Shown here: positions 15,970 to 24,380 of the stretch, in pieces
Numbering within the stretch: position 1 is the stretch's first letter
How the letters are laid out: each line of letters begins with the position of its first letter
NCBI RefSeq assembly: GCF_005925345.1
Contig: NZ_SSHJ01000002.1
Location: 310,001 to 374,000 of the forward strand
Reading direction: 5' to 3'
Source of the DNA: Pedobacter ureilyticus
GTDB taxonomy: Bacteria > Bacteroidota > Bacteroidia > Sphingobacteriales > Sphingobacteriaceae
DNA length: 64,000 nt
The notes under the pieces: generated by a model
Told to the model about the DNA's origin: nothing
Databases searched by the model: none
Seen by the model: the letters and a program-made list of their open reading frames with translations, nothing else
Position numbers and translations under genes: made by a program

Positions 15970-16959
15970 ATGGACAATCTAATTAATCACCCTGGTATTA
16001 TATCAGCATTTTCAGTAGTTATTATCATTATGCTACTACTGGATTTGGGCGTTTTCAACAAAAAAAGTCACGAAGTATCTAACAAAGAAGCTATCACTTG
16101 GTCTTTAGTGTGGATCAGTCTTTCCATGCTCTTTAGTGGTGTAATTTACTACTATATGGGGGTTGAGAAGTTCTCGCAATTTCAATCAGCCTATTGGATA
16201 GAAAAAGCACTTTCTGTTGATAACCTTTTCGTCTTTATTCTAGTATTTGGGTTCTTCAACGTTCCTAAACATTTGCACCATAAAGTATTATTTTGGGGAA
16301 TTATTGGAGCTTTAATTCTTCGAGCCATTTTTATTTTTAGCGGTGTAGGTTTAATTAAACTTACCTATTTGCCAGAAATGGAAATTTTAGGCTACAATCT
16401 TAAAATAAATGCAGTACTTACTTTATTCGGTATATTCTTAATCTATGCAGGTATCAAATCTTGGTTTGCAGATGATGATGGTGATGAAGAAAAGGATTTT
16501 AACACCAGTCCTGGCGCTAGAATTGTACATAAATTTTTTAAAGTGAGCTCTAATTACGATGGTGATAAGTTTTTTACAATACTGAATGGAAAAAAGTTGG
16601 CAACACCTTTATTGGTAGTAGTTGGCGTAATTGAGTTTACAGATTTACTTTTTGCTGTAGATTCTATTCCAGCTATTTTTGCTATAGCACCAGATGATCC
16701 ATTTATTCTTTATACATCCAATATCTTTGCAATCTTAGGTTTAAGAGCACTTTATTTCTTATTGGCAAATTTTATCCATTTGTTTAGCAAATTGAAATTT
16801 GGTTTGGCTATTATTCTTGCTTTTATTGGTGTAAAAATGGTAATTTCTCCAATTTATCATATAGAGTCTATCCATTCTTTATTAGTAGTAGCGGGTGTGT
16901 TAACCTTATCTGTATTGGCATCAATTATGTTCCCCGAAAAAACAGCAGAAAGAAACTAA
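15970..16959 (+). CDS. terC: TerC-family integral membrane protein
   Basis: A 329-residue TerC/Alx-type protein with about nine hydrophobic segments spread over its length. Family motifs are AYWIEKALSVDNLFVFILVFGFFNVP (given in parts: IEKALSVDNLFVF, then FGFFNVP; about residues 75-100) and EFTDLLFAVDSIPAIFAI (about 220-240), both containing conserved acidic residues inside membrane helices. It is the membrane hub of the Ter complex; Alx/TerC proteins have been linked to Mn2+ export. It ends the operon: a strong terminator follows within 10 bases, and the convergent peptidase gene ends beyond it. Confidence 0.93.
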   Translation: MDNLINHPGIISAFSVVIIIMLLLDLGVFNKKSHEVSNKEAITWSLVWISLSMLFSGVIYYYMGVEKFSQFQSAYWIEKALSVDNLFVFILVFGFFNVPKHLHHKVLFWGIIGALILRAIFIFSGVGLIKLTYLPEMEILGYNLKINAVLTLFGIFLIYAGIKSWFADDDGDEEKDFNTSPGARIVHKFFKVSSNYDGDKFFTILNGKKLATPLLVVVGVIEFTDLLFAVDSIPAIFAIAPDDPFILYTSNIFAILGLRALYFLLANFIHLFSKLKFGLAIILAFIGVKMVISPIYHIESIHSLLVVAGVLTLSVLASIMFPEKTAERN

Positions 16960-16967
16960 AATTAATT

Positions 16968-17014
16968 ATAAGAAGGCTTCTAATATTGCTCATTTCGGGG
17001 CCTTCTTATTTTTT
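16968..17014 (+). terminator. terminator of the Ter operon
   Basis: Inverted repeat ATAAGAAGGC (16968-16977) with GCCTTCTTAT (17000-17009), then a T-run. The stop codon of the convergent M28 gene lies 3 bases beyond, so this hairpin may also stop minus-strand transcription. Confidence 0.8.
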
Positions 17015-17016
17015 AG

Positions 17017-18168
17017 TTAATTCATCAACTCCAAATTGAAATCCAAAAACAACCTAAACAAATTTTCATAAGAGGTAAATGGCAATGTTTTGGCAATATC
17101 ATATACATCGTGATAGGCCGTTATTCCACCTTGTGTATACAGGAAAAACGCAGGGACACCTTTTTCTGAAAAAAAATAATGGTCGCTGTTGGCTGCTTTG
17201 CCTCGTGGATTGATTTTGGGTAAATACTTTTGCTGATCGTTGATTTTGTTTAATACCTCAAAGGCTTTTGGGTGTATCGTGGCATTCACTATAGTAGCAC
17301 CTTCATCGCCATTTCCCAATAAATCTAAATTCCACAAAAAGCGAATGTTTTTTAGCGGAAATAAAGGGTTTTCTGTAAAGTACTTTGAGCCTAACAGCCC
17401 AATTTCTTCGGCAGCAAAAGCAATAAAGACAATACTATACTTTGGTGGGTTGGCAGCATAATACTTTGCCAGGTTTAACAACATGGCAACGCCGCTGGCA
17501 TTATCATTTGCTCCCGGGAAGTAGGTTTTATTTCCCATGCCACCTAAATGATCGTAGTGTGCAGTAAATACAATTATCGAATCTGGTTTGGTGGTTCCTT
17601 TAACCATAGCCATAACATTAGCTGCGGTAAAATTTGTAACAAATTCATTTTCGATATTGACTTCAAAGTTCGAAAGTTGAAACGGAACTGTTTTATTATT
17701 GATTTCGATTAGGGTATAATCTAACACTTTTTGCGAAACAGACCACGTTAGTTTAGGTGCCAAACTAACAGCAACATTACCTTTTTTACTTATATAGGTA
17801 AGACTATCCTTACGGATTAAACTGTCGCTGGTTTTAATCCCTTTGCTGGCCTGGTGTACAATGAAATCTTTTCCTGGGTTTAATTTCTTGCCATTTATTT
17901 TCAATTCCATTTTTGAAGGAAAGGTATTTACTGGAAATGAAAAATATTGCTTATACCCCACTTCGCTTAACGGAGATAATCCAAAGCTTTTCATTTCATT
18001 CTCGATAAAATCTGCAGCGTTAGCCATGCCGTTTTTGGTATAGCCCCTGCCCCAGTATTTTTTAGAGGTTAAGGTTTTAACGGTTTTTTTTGCATAGGGT
18101 AAATCTTGTGCAGCCACATTAAAACATGTAGAAAAGAAACATAAAAATAAGATAGAAAAACGGGACAT
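17017..18168 (-). CDS. exported M28-family zinc aminopeptidase
   Basis: A 383-residue periplasmic or surface metallopeptidase. The start at 18168 gives a clean signal peptide (SRFSILFLCFFSTCFNVAAQ); an earlier in-frame ATG would add 14 residues. Zinc ligands of clan MH are visible in order: HYDHLGG (His), GANDNASG (bridging Asp), AAEEIGLLGS (catalytic Glu plus Glu ligand), NLDLLG (Asp) and SDHYFF (His). It should release N-terminal amino acids. The last 49 codons contain the right 118-bp direct repeat. The final 10 residues (FLDFNLELMN) lie beyond the repeat and probably came with the Ter island, replacing the original end now stranded at 4347-4373. Confidence 0.92.
   Translation of the reverse strand: MSRFSILFLCFFSTCFNVAAQDLPYAKKTVKTLTSKKYWGRGYTKNGMANAADFIENEMKSFGLSPLSEVGYKQYFSFPVNTFPSKMELKINGKKLNPGKDFIVHQASKGIKTSDSLIRKDSLTYISKKGNVAVSLAPKLTWSVSQKVLDYTLIEINNKTVPFQLSNFEVNIENEFVTNFTAANVMAMVKGTTKPDSIIVFTAHYDHLGGMGNKTYFPGANDNASGVAMLLNLAKYYAANPPKYSIVFIAFAAEEIGLLGSKYFTENPLFPLKNIRFLWNLDLLGNGDEGATIVNATIHPKAFEVLNKINDQQKYLPKINPRGKAANSDHYFFSEKGVPAFFLYTQGGITAYHDVYDIAKTLPFTSYENLFRLFLDFNLELMN
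17050..17167 (+). repeat. right 118-bp direct repeat flanking the Ter cluster
   Basis: Same orientation as 4374-4491 with one substitution (C17119 versus A4443). It lies within the C-terminal coding part of the M28 peptidase gene. Identity ends abruptly on both sides. See the left copy for interpretation. Confidence 0.95.
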
Positions 18169-18173
18169 ACTAA

Positions 18174-18219
18174 AAATGCTTTGTGCCACAAGATATAAAT
18201 TTGTGGTCACAAAGCATTT
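18174..18219 (-). terminator. hairpin terminator between the DUF6607-like and M28 genes
   Basis: Twelve-base arms AAATGCTTTGTG (18174-18185) and CACAAAGCATTT (18208-18219), extended inwards by CCACAA/TTGTGG with a one-base bulge. On the minus strand the stem is followed by a short T-run. It lies downstream of the DUF6607-like gene and just before the M28 start, so it likely ends the iron-locus transcript. Confidence 0.65.
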
Positions 18220-18239
18220 ACATTGCTTTTATAAATCGG

Positions 18240-19163
18240 CTATACTTTGATTAAGTAAGCGTTAATGATTTTAGTGATTTCTTCTTTGTTTTTTGCAGAG
18301 CTCCATTTTTCTTTTACAGATTGCTCGTTGGCAGCAAATAATTTCTGATAAAGCAACTTGTTATCTACTTTGGCGGCCAACTTAATAGTGGCGTTACTAG
18401 TAAGTACATTATCCCAAATGTCTCGGGCGTCTTTCCAGAAGCTGGCGTTGTTTTTCCACCAATCCTGTGCATAACTGAAAGATTTAGGGTCTATTTTCAC
18501 GAACTCTTCTAAGCCTTTTTCTTGAGCAATTAACTTGTCTTTTTCGCCTGGGGTGCGCACCATTTTTTTATTGTCTTGCTCAAACATCCAGCCTGTAGGT
18601 GTTAGGTAAACAAAGTTACGGCGGTTTAGTACGTTGTAGTCGCTACGTTCGGTATGCTCGCGGCGAGGAAGCGGCGAATCTGCATAGCTTATCCATTGCG
18701 ATCTGCCATCTACATGTACCCAACTGCCAATAGATTGGTAACGCGGACTATCATCCACCTGAAAAACTTTTTGGGTCCATTTGCCTTTGGTATCCTCAGG
18801 CTTTAAAGTCAGCACTTTCCAAGTATCTTCCTTATCAAAAGCTAAAATTTTAGGGTCTTCATAAGTCCAATCTTCACGCCAGTGTTTAATAATCATGCTA
18901 TCGCCCCTCATTACCAAAAGGTGTTGGATCACGATTTTATTTGGTGCATCTTCTACAATAATGGCAATTTCTTTTGCCGATGAACGGTGCCTGTCATGGA
19001 ACGTGTAATCGCTAATAGGAGAGAAAGTTTCAGCGTAGTTAAAACTAACCTTATAAAAACCAGCCAAGGCTTTAATAGCATTTCGGTCTTGCTCAAACTT
19101 GTTTTGGGCTGTAGCGCTCACTGCAACGCTTAAAAGCACAATAAGTAGGTTTAATTTTTTCAT
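18240..19163 (-). CDS. exported DUF6607-like protein
   Basis: A 307-residue protein with a signal peptide (MKKLNLLIVLLSVAVSATAQ) and a beta-rich, tryptophan-rich body: HWREDWTYEDPKILAFD, YQSIGSWVHVDGRSQWISYA and NFVYLTPTGWMFEQD. I associate this pattern with DUF6607, a family of unknown function, at moderate confidence. It follows the PepSY membrane protein by 24 bases on the same strand and seems to be the last gene of the TonB receptor, PepSY protein, DUF6607 unit. That context suggests a periplasmic role in iron or siderophore handling, which is inference. Confidence 0.78.
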   Translation of the reverse strand: MKKLNLLIVLLSVAVSATAQNKFEQDRNAIKALAGFYKVSFNYAETFSPISDYTFHDRHRSSAKEIAIIVEDAPNKIVIQHLLVMRGDSMIIKHWREDWTYEDPKILAFDKEDTWKVLTLKPEDTKGKWTQKVFQVDDSPRYQSIGSWVHVDGRSQWISYADSPLPRREHTERSDYNVLNRRNFVYLTPTGWMFEQDNKKMVRTPGEKDKLIAQEKGLEEFVKIDPKSFSYAQDWWKNNASFWKDARDIWDNVLTSNATIKLAAKVDNKLLYQKLFAANEQSVKEKWSSAKNKEEITKIINAYLIKV

Positions 19164-19187
19164 TATTTAACAGAGTTGATTTTAAAT

Positions 19188-20366
19188 TTATGGTGTTGTT
19201 TGTAAAGGCTTGGTCGGGTTAGCTTTTTTCTTTTTTCTACCTACCCAGATGAGCACGCCTGTTATAGGCATACTTGCGGCAATTAAGCTGGCAAAAAAAG
19301 CAATAATTTTTCCGGGTAAACCGGCAATGGCACCAATGTGGATATCGTAATTCATTCTGATGAGTTTATCTGCCACGGAGGTATTTGCGAACTTTCCATA
19401 TAGGTGCTTTACCTCAATTTCCTTTAGCGTATGCTGGTCAAAATATCGGTAATCGGCTTTCCAATAGGTGCTTGGGTCGGGGTTTTTGGCAATTTCTATG
19501 GCTCCTTTTTCATCTTCTGGAATGTGTACGTCTATGCTGCCTTTAAACGTGGGATCTTCCTTTAAAAACTTCGCCCAGAGTTGGTCGGCGGCTGCGGCGT
19601 TAGTGCTCAGCTTGGCCAAAGATGTAGTATCGGAATAAGTTTCCTCCCACACGTTCATGGTTCTACCTCCAGAGCTTACCCAATACACCGATTTGGCAAA
19701 CCATTGAAAGCCCATAACCATACCGCTTAGGCCAATAAAAAGAGCGATGAAGGTAATGTAGAAACCAAGAACATTATGTAAATCGTAGTTTAACCTGCGC
19801 CATTTTGATTTGAGCTTTACGGTAAAACGTTGCTTTCTGGCAGCTTTGCTTTTTGGCCACCATAAAACCAAGCCAGAAATGAGTAAGAAAACAAACATCA
19901 TGGTTGCCGTGGTTAAAATAGGTTGGCCAATTTCGGGCGGTAACCATAGGTAATAATGGCCCATAATGATAATCCTAAAGAAATCATCGGCCATGTTTTT
20001 TACCTTTAAGACTTTGCCGGTATACTGATTTACAAAAACAATGTAATAGTAATCTGCTACCAAATCGTAATAAACCACCTGCGTAGTACGGCCGGGCTGA
20101 TAGGTTACGCTGTGGGCATGTTTGTTTGGTAAGGCCTTGTCTGCAATTGCTTTGAGTTGCGTTGGTGCCAAAAGTGGCTTATTTTGGGTTTCGGTAAACC
20201 GATAGGTTTGTACAGTATCTTCAATCTCCCGTTGGAAAGCTAAAATGCAGCCCGTTAGGCCCAAAAACAGTACAAATAAGCCTGATATTAGACCTAGCCA
20301 TAAATGCAGCTGACCTATCCAATACTTAAACGTGTTTTTCTTTTTTATAGGCTTTTTAAACCCCAT
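19188..20366 (-). CDS. PepSY-associated transmembrane protein (siderophore/iron reduction type)
   Basis: A 392-residue inner-membrane protein of the PepSY-TM family. Starting at 20366 (MGFKKPIKKK) removes a 15-residue extension from an earlier in-frame ATG. Four main hydrophobic segments can be seen: LHLWLGLISGLFVLFLGLTG near residue 18, a segment near 145-170 ending LVLWWP, one near 200 (VLGFYITFIALFIGLSGMVM), and one near the C-terminus (IIAFFASLIAASMPITGVLI). PepSY repeats lie in the periplasmic loops. Histidines in the first and third helices could bind haem, as in related ferrisiderophore reductases. It sits 24 bases from its DUF6607 neighbour and about 70 bases after the TonB receptor. 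Confidence 0.88.
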   Translation of the reverse strand: MGFKKPIKKKNTFKYWIGQLHLWLGLISGLFVLFLGLTGCILAFQREIEDTVQTYRFTETQNKPLLAPTQLKAIADKALPNKHAHSVTYQPGRTTQVVYYDLVADYYYIVFVNQYTGKVLKVKNMADDFFRIIIMGHYYLWLPPEIGQPILTTATMMFVFLLISGLVLWWPKSKAARKQRFTVKLKSKWRRLNYDLHNVLGFYITFIALFIGLSGMVMGFQWFAKSVYWVSSGGRTMNVWEETYSDTTSLAKLSTNAAAADQLWAKFLKEDPTFKGSIDVHIPEDEKGAIEIAKNPDPSTYWKADYRYFDQHTLKEIEVKHLYGKFANTSVADKLIRMNYDIHIGAIAGLPGKIIAFFASLIAASMPITGVLIWVGRKKKKANPTKPLQTTP

Positions 20367-20435
20367 CTCTATTCTTTTTAACTGCAAAAACCAACTGGCG
20401 TTATAGGCCAATTGGTTTAAAAATTAGTTGTTTAA

Positions 20436-22874
20436 TTAAAATTTGTATGCTACACTTAAACGGTAGTTTCTAGGTGCTTCTGCTTGCCATGAGTAAACAC
20501 CCAAGTCGTAATTTGGTGCGTTCCAGTAACCGGTATAATAAGCGCCAGTAAATAGATATTTATCAAGCACGTTAAATACGTTGGCATTAATTCTTAAGCT
20601 TTTGTTTTCCCAAAATAGGCCGCCGTCTACTTTAAAGTAATTAGGGAGGTTGCGTTCTTCGTTGGTACCACTAAAGGTGCCCATGGCACGGCCAGCTAAA
20701 TGTGTAAAACCTGCATTAATACCTGTACCTTTCAATGCGCCACTTTGCAAAGTATAACTTAACCAAGCATTAGAAGTGTGTTTAGAAAAGCCGGGAACTA
20801 CCTGTCCAACAAACATACCTTCTACACCGGGAGCAACTTCTGTAATCTTTCCGTCGGTGTAGGCATAATTGGCAATCAATTTTAAGCCCGATGTAATTTC
20901 GCCTCGCAAATCAAATTCAATTCCTTGGGCTCTTTTTTCGCCAATTACAGCACTAAAGTTTTCTCTGATCTGTTTGGTAGGATCATTAGGATCGGTAATC
21001 AGTTTGTTTGTTGGATCTAATCCCAATTCATTCTGTTTTACAATTCTATAAACAGAAAGCGTAGTATTCCATTTGCCATCTAACCAATCTTTTTTAATAC
21101 CCACTTCGTAATTGGTACCTGTAAGCGGTAGGTTTTCTTCTCCGTTCCTTAAAACTCCTGTTTGCGGCACAAAAGACTGGTCGTACACGGCATAAACTGA
21201 AGTGTTTTTATCTACAGAATAGCTTAAACCAACTCTAGGAGTTACTTTTTTAGCTGTTTCTGGCTTGCCGCCGTAAGCAGATTGGTTAATGTAAGTGTAT
21301 CTGCCAGCTAGAGTTAACCTCAATTTATTTTCAAAGAAAGCCAATTCATCTTGTAGGTAAGCACTTAAGTATTTTTGGTCGATGTTGTTTGCTGCACCTC
21401 TAACTTTCAAGGGCTGGCTTCTATCAAAATTAGGATAGCCATTGCCCGGGAAACCATAGTTAGGGTTGTTTACATCGAAAGGCGCACTAGGTAAATCTAA
21501 GTCGTGAGATTGGCCCCAATCTGCAATATATGCTTTCTTGCCGCCATCAAATCCCGCTAAAATTCGGTGCACAATGCCGCCCGTTTTCATTTGCCCGTTT
21601 ACGAAAAATTGCGCTAGCTTCATCGAGCTTTCGGCATCCCAAATACCTACGTTTCTAATAACAGTGTTATCGGTATTTACGGCCGACGGCCACGAACTAT
21701 AGCCAGTTTGCAGGTATTTAGAGTAAGCTACCTGTGCGGTGGCTTTCCAAGTATCGCTAAAATTATGCTGTACGTTTACAAAAGCACTATGGTCGTTAAT
21801 TCTAGTATCAGGCACACCTGGCTGGGTTAAAGTAAAATCTCTCGGTAAGGTAATGTAGCCGTTTGGACTAAACACGTAATAAGAGCCTACTTCGGTCATT
21901 TTTGCATTTTGCAAGGCATATTCGGCAGTAATTTTGGTTTTGCGGGTTAATTGATAGCTTAACGAAGGAGCAAAAGTATAGCGGTCATTTTTCTCGTAAG
22001 GTCTAAAAGAACCTTTAGTTTGAGCCGCTGCATTTAATCTGAATAGAAATTTGCCATCGTTGGTGATTTTATGATCAAAATCTACGGCTGTTCGGTACAA
22101 ATCATAGCTTCCAACGGTTACAGAAACTTCTCCTTTGTTAATTCCGGTAGGTTTTTTGGTTACTACATTGTATAAGCCGCTTGGATCGCCATTGCTTAAC
22201 ATAAAGCCAGCCGGACCTTTTACAAATTCGATATGGTCTACAAAGCTCATGTCTTCAGTTAATGGGCCCCAGTAAGAATTCACAAAGTTGAAGCCATTAC
22301 GCATGGCCTGTACTTGCGAACCACGCATTTTGATATTGGTATATAAATCTCCCCAATGCTCAGATCTCGCAGCGCCGCTAACGTTTCTCACCAAACCATC
22401 GCTCATGCTAATAATTTGTTGGTCTTTGATGAGTTGTTCGCTAACCGTTTGTATGTTTTGTGGTGCTTCTAACAATGGTTCGTTTAACCTAAGCGAAGCC
22501 GATGGCAGGCTTACTTTGTACTTGTTTTTCTTACCTGCAATGGTTACTTCTTTCAAAGCTTCATTGTTTTCGGTAAGGCTAAAGTTAACCGTAACCGTTT
22601 CGCCAGTTTTAACGCTTACAGTTTTTTCTTGGGCATTGATGCCCACGGCGCTTACCTTTATGGTGTAATTTCCGGGCTTTACCTTGCCGAACGAAAATAC
22701 GCCACTGTCGTCACTAACGGTATTCTGGTTTTTATCTTTCAAACCAATGCTAATGTACCCAGCAGGTTGCCCGTCTGAAGTAGTGATTTTTCCTTTGATA
22801 GTTCCTGTTTGCGCAAAAGCTGATAGGCTAAAAACGCAGAGTAGTATTGCTGTAAGTTGTAAACGTAAACTCAT
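20436..22874 (-). CDS. TonB-dependent siderophore receptor
   Basis: An 812-residue outer-membrane receptor. A signal peptide (MSLRLQLTAILLCVFSLSAFAQ) is followed by a carboxypeptidase-regulatory-like beta domain (about 25-105), typical of Bacteroidota receptors. The plug (about 120-250) includes APQNIQTVSEQLIKDQQ and FVKGPAGFMLSNGDPSGLYN, the siderophore-receptor version of the plug signature. A 22-strand barrel ends with YRLSVAYKF, a terminal aromatic residue as required for BAM insertion. The VTKKPT after the plug and overall length match FhuE/FoxA-like ferric-siderophore receptors. No biosynthesis genes are near, so it may take up foreign siderophores. A plausible promoter lies 30 bases upstream. 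Confidence 0.92.
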   Translation of the reverse strand: MSLRLQLTAILLCVFSLSAFAQTGTIKGKITTSDGQPAGYISIGLKDKNQNTVSDDSGVFSFGKVKPGNYTIKVSAVGINAQEKTVSVKTGETVTVNFSLTENNEALKEVTIAGKKNKYKVSLPSASLRLNEPLLEAPQNIQTVSEQLIKDQQIISMSDGLVRNVSGAARSEHWGDLYTNIKMRGSQVQAMRNGFNFVNSYWGPLTEDMSFVDHIEFVKGPAGFMLSNGDPSGLYNVVTKKPTGINKGEVSVTVGSYDLYRTAVDFDHKITNDGKFLFRLNAAAQTKGSFRPYEKNDRYTFAPSLSYQLTRKTKITAEYALQNAKMTEVGSYYVFSPNGYITLPRDFTLTQPGVPDTRINDHSAFVNVQHNFSDTWKATAQVAYSKYLQTGYSSWPSAVNTDNTVIRNVGIWDAESSMKLAQFFVNGQMKTGGIVHRILAGFDGGKKAYIADWGQSHDLDLPSAPFDVNNPNYGFPGNGYPNFDRSQPLKVRGAANNIDQKYLSAYLQDELAFFENKLRLTLAGRYTYINQSAYGGKPETAKKVTPRVGLSYSVDKNTSVYAVYDQSFVPQTGVLRNGEENLPLTGTNYEVGIKKDWLDGKWNTTLSVYRIVKQNELGLDPTNKLITDPNDPTKQIRENFSAVIGEKRAQGIEFDLRGEITSGLKLIANYAYTDGKITEVAPGVEGMFVGQVVPGFSKHTSNAWLSYTLQSGALKGTGINAGFTHLAGRAMGTFSGTNEERNLPNYFKVDGGLFWENKSLRINANVFNVLDKYLFTGAYYTGYWNAPNYDLGVYSWQAEAPRNYRLSVAYKF

Positions 22875-22903
22875 TATTGTTATTTGGATTAATTCTAAAG
22901 ACG

Positions 22904-22935
22904 CAAATTAACGATAGAAAATCCGGACATCCAAA
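22904..22935 (-). promoter_or_regulatory. putative promoter of the siderophore receptor operon
   Basis: On the minus strand: TTTG (22935-22932), a 20-base spacer, then TTAATTTG (22911-22904), one mismatch from TAnnTTTG. It lies 30 bases before the receptor start. No Fur box could be recognised with confidence. Confidence 0.5.
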
Positions 22936-22985
22936 TTATTTTTAATTATTCTAAATAAGGATTGTCAAAGGTGCTGAAAATAAAA

Positions 22986-23013
22986 AATCCCAAGCAAAGG
23001 GTAGCTTGGGATT
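22986..23013 (-). terminator. terminator of the DUF4397 lipoprotein gene
   Basis: Arms AATCCCAAGC (22986-22995) and GCTTGGGATT (23004-23013) with an 8-base loop. Read on the minus strand, a T-run follows. It lies about 80 bases after the lipoprotein stop codon. Confidence 0.75.
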
Positions 23014-23091
23014 GATAAAATAGCAAAAGGTAGTTGCTAATCTATGAAACACTTAACAAGGCTAGCTTAAAACGTAGCCTTATATTTTAGC

Positions 23092-23799
23092 TTATTGATG
23101 CTGAATAATTTGCCCGTTGAAAGCTCTTTCATTAGTGCCTGGAGTAATTTTTCCGCCAGCAATAATGGTATAAAAAGTTCCGTTTACTAAGGTTCTCTCT
23201 ACAGTAGCTTTTACTGTGCCAGAAGAGGTTTCTTTAATCTCGAAAATTTTCGCACCTGCATCTACTGCAGTAAAACCACTGTTTGTTTTGTAGGCTTTAC
23301 TAGAGGTAAGGTTGCTTGTAGCGTCTTTGATGCCTAAATCTAAAGCAGGGGCATCTGGTGATAGGTTAATGAAACGTACATGAGCTTTATCTGTTGCGGC
23401 GCCTGCAAACTCATCGGCCACTAAAACGCCATCAAAATTACCCGAAGTACCTGTTAAATATAAAGTAGAAAAGGCATTATTTACAACGTTAATACCTGTT
23501 TTGGTATAAATCGAAGCTGTTTCGGAAGCGATGGTAAATTTGGTTTCATAGCTTCCAGCAATAAGTTGCATATATTTTACGCCACCGGCATAAGGTAGCG
23601 CAGCGCCGTTTACTTTAGAGCCGTTAAGATAAGCATCGTAAGTTGCTGAACTTGGCGATGCATTGTAAATGCTCAAAGAACCATATTCGGTTACCTGGTT
23701 ATCGCCTTTGCCGCATGAAGCAAGTAAAGTGATACTTGCGATTGCAACTAACGCGTATAATGTTCTAAATGAGAATTTAGTAAAAGTTGTATTCATCAT
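23092..23799 (-). CDS. DUF4397-domain lipoprotein
   Basis: A 235-residue lipoprotein. The N-terminus has a signal peptide with lipobox LLASC (Cys near residue 29) followed by GKGDN. The body carries the DUF4397 pattern: GSLSIYNASPSSATYDAYLNG, then HVRFINLSPDAPALDLGI, then GTFYTIIAGG. DUF4397 domains are beta-sandwich-like and common in Bacteroidota surface lipoproteins of unknown function. It is transcribed alone and followed by its own terminator. A second ATG one codon downstream is an equally good start. The protein at 60416-61222 is a distant relative. Confidence 0.85.
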   Translation of the reverse strand: MMNTTFTKFSFRTLYALVAIASITLLASCGKGDNQVTEYGSLSIYNASPSSATYDAYLNGSKVNGAALPYAGGVKYMQLIAGSYETKFTIASETASIYTKTGINVVNNAFSTLYLTGTSGNFDGVLVADEFAGAATDKAHVRFINLSPDAPALDLGIKDATSNLTSSKAYKTNSGFTAVDAGAKIFEIKETSSGTVKATVERTLVNGTFYTIIAGGKITPGTNERAFNGQIIQHQ

Positions 23800-24311
23800 G
23801 ATTCTATCCTGTGCAAATAAATAAGTTTCAAATATACAAATATTGGTTTTATCGGTTTCAGTTTGGTGTTAAACTTTGTTAAATAACCGTTTGTGTAGCG
23901 CCAATAACTCTTAACATTACGATAAGCTTATCTGTTTTGCTACAAGTTTGTGTTTTAATTCTTTGCGTTTCTTTACAATGGCTTCTAAAAACCTTTGCGA
24001 TAAAAATTACACAAAGCACATAGGTAGTTACGCATAGGGCACAAAAGTGGCACAGACTTATGTTCGCTAAACCCGATACTGGCGGATACCGGCCATGCGG
24101 CTAAGGCCTTGGCGACGGCTATAGTGGGCAGGCAGAGCAAGTATGAGCCGTGTAGCGGGACTGCCATAAATAGTAGTATTGGCCTCGCTTTTCAAAATCA
24201 ATAGAAGGTGTTTAAAGTATTTACTCCTTAGTCGTTAATCTTTGCTCTTTTGTCCTTGCTCCGTTTTAGGTTAAAAAATCATAAACAAAATGTAAAAAAA
24301 CACAAATTGTA
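23800..24311. other. gene-free spacer with a GC-richer block at 24040-24180
   Basis: More than 500 bases without a believable gene. Most is AT-rich. The block 24040-24180 is distinctly richer in G and C (CGGATACCGGCCATGCGG, AAGGCCTTGGCGACGGC). It ends with GCCTCGCTTTTCAAAATC, which resembles the tail of the repeat at 34019-34120 (CCACTGCTTTTCAAATAC). It may be a copy of a dispersed repeat or a structured RNA; I could not fit it to tmRNA, SRP RNA, RNase P RNA or a tRNA. Confidence 0.45.
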
Positions 24312-24342
24312 TTGCACAACTCATTTTTTATTTAAACCTTTG
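24312..24342 (+). promoter_or_regulatory. putative promoter of the arginine cluster
   Basis: TTG (24312-24314), a 20-base spacer, and AACCTTTG (24335-24342), one mismatch from TAnnTTTG. It lies 38 bases before a 44-codon leader frame and 265 bases before the first arg-cluster gene. Motif-based. Confidence 0.45.
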
Positions 24343-24380
24343 CGCCACAATCAATTCTACACAGTTGATTCGATAAAAAA

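Noticed and set aside
24040..24180. GC-rich block considered as tmRNA, SRP RNA, RNase P RNA or tRNA
   Set aside because: No diagnostic motif, cloverleaf or tag reading frame could be fitted.
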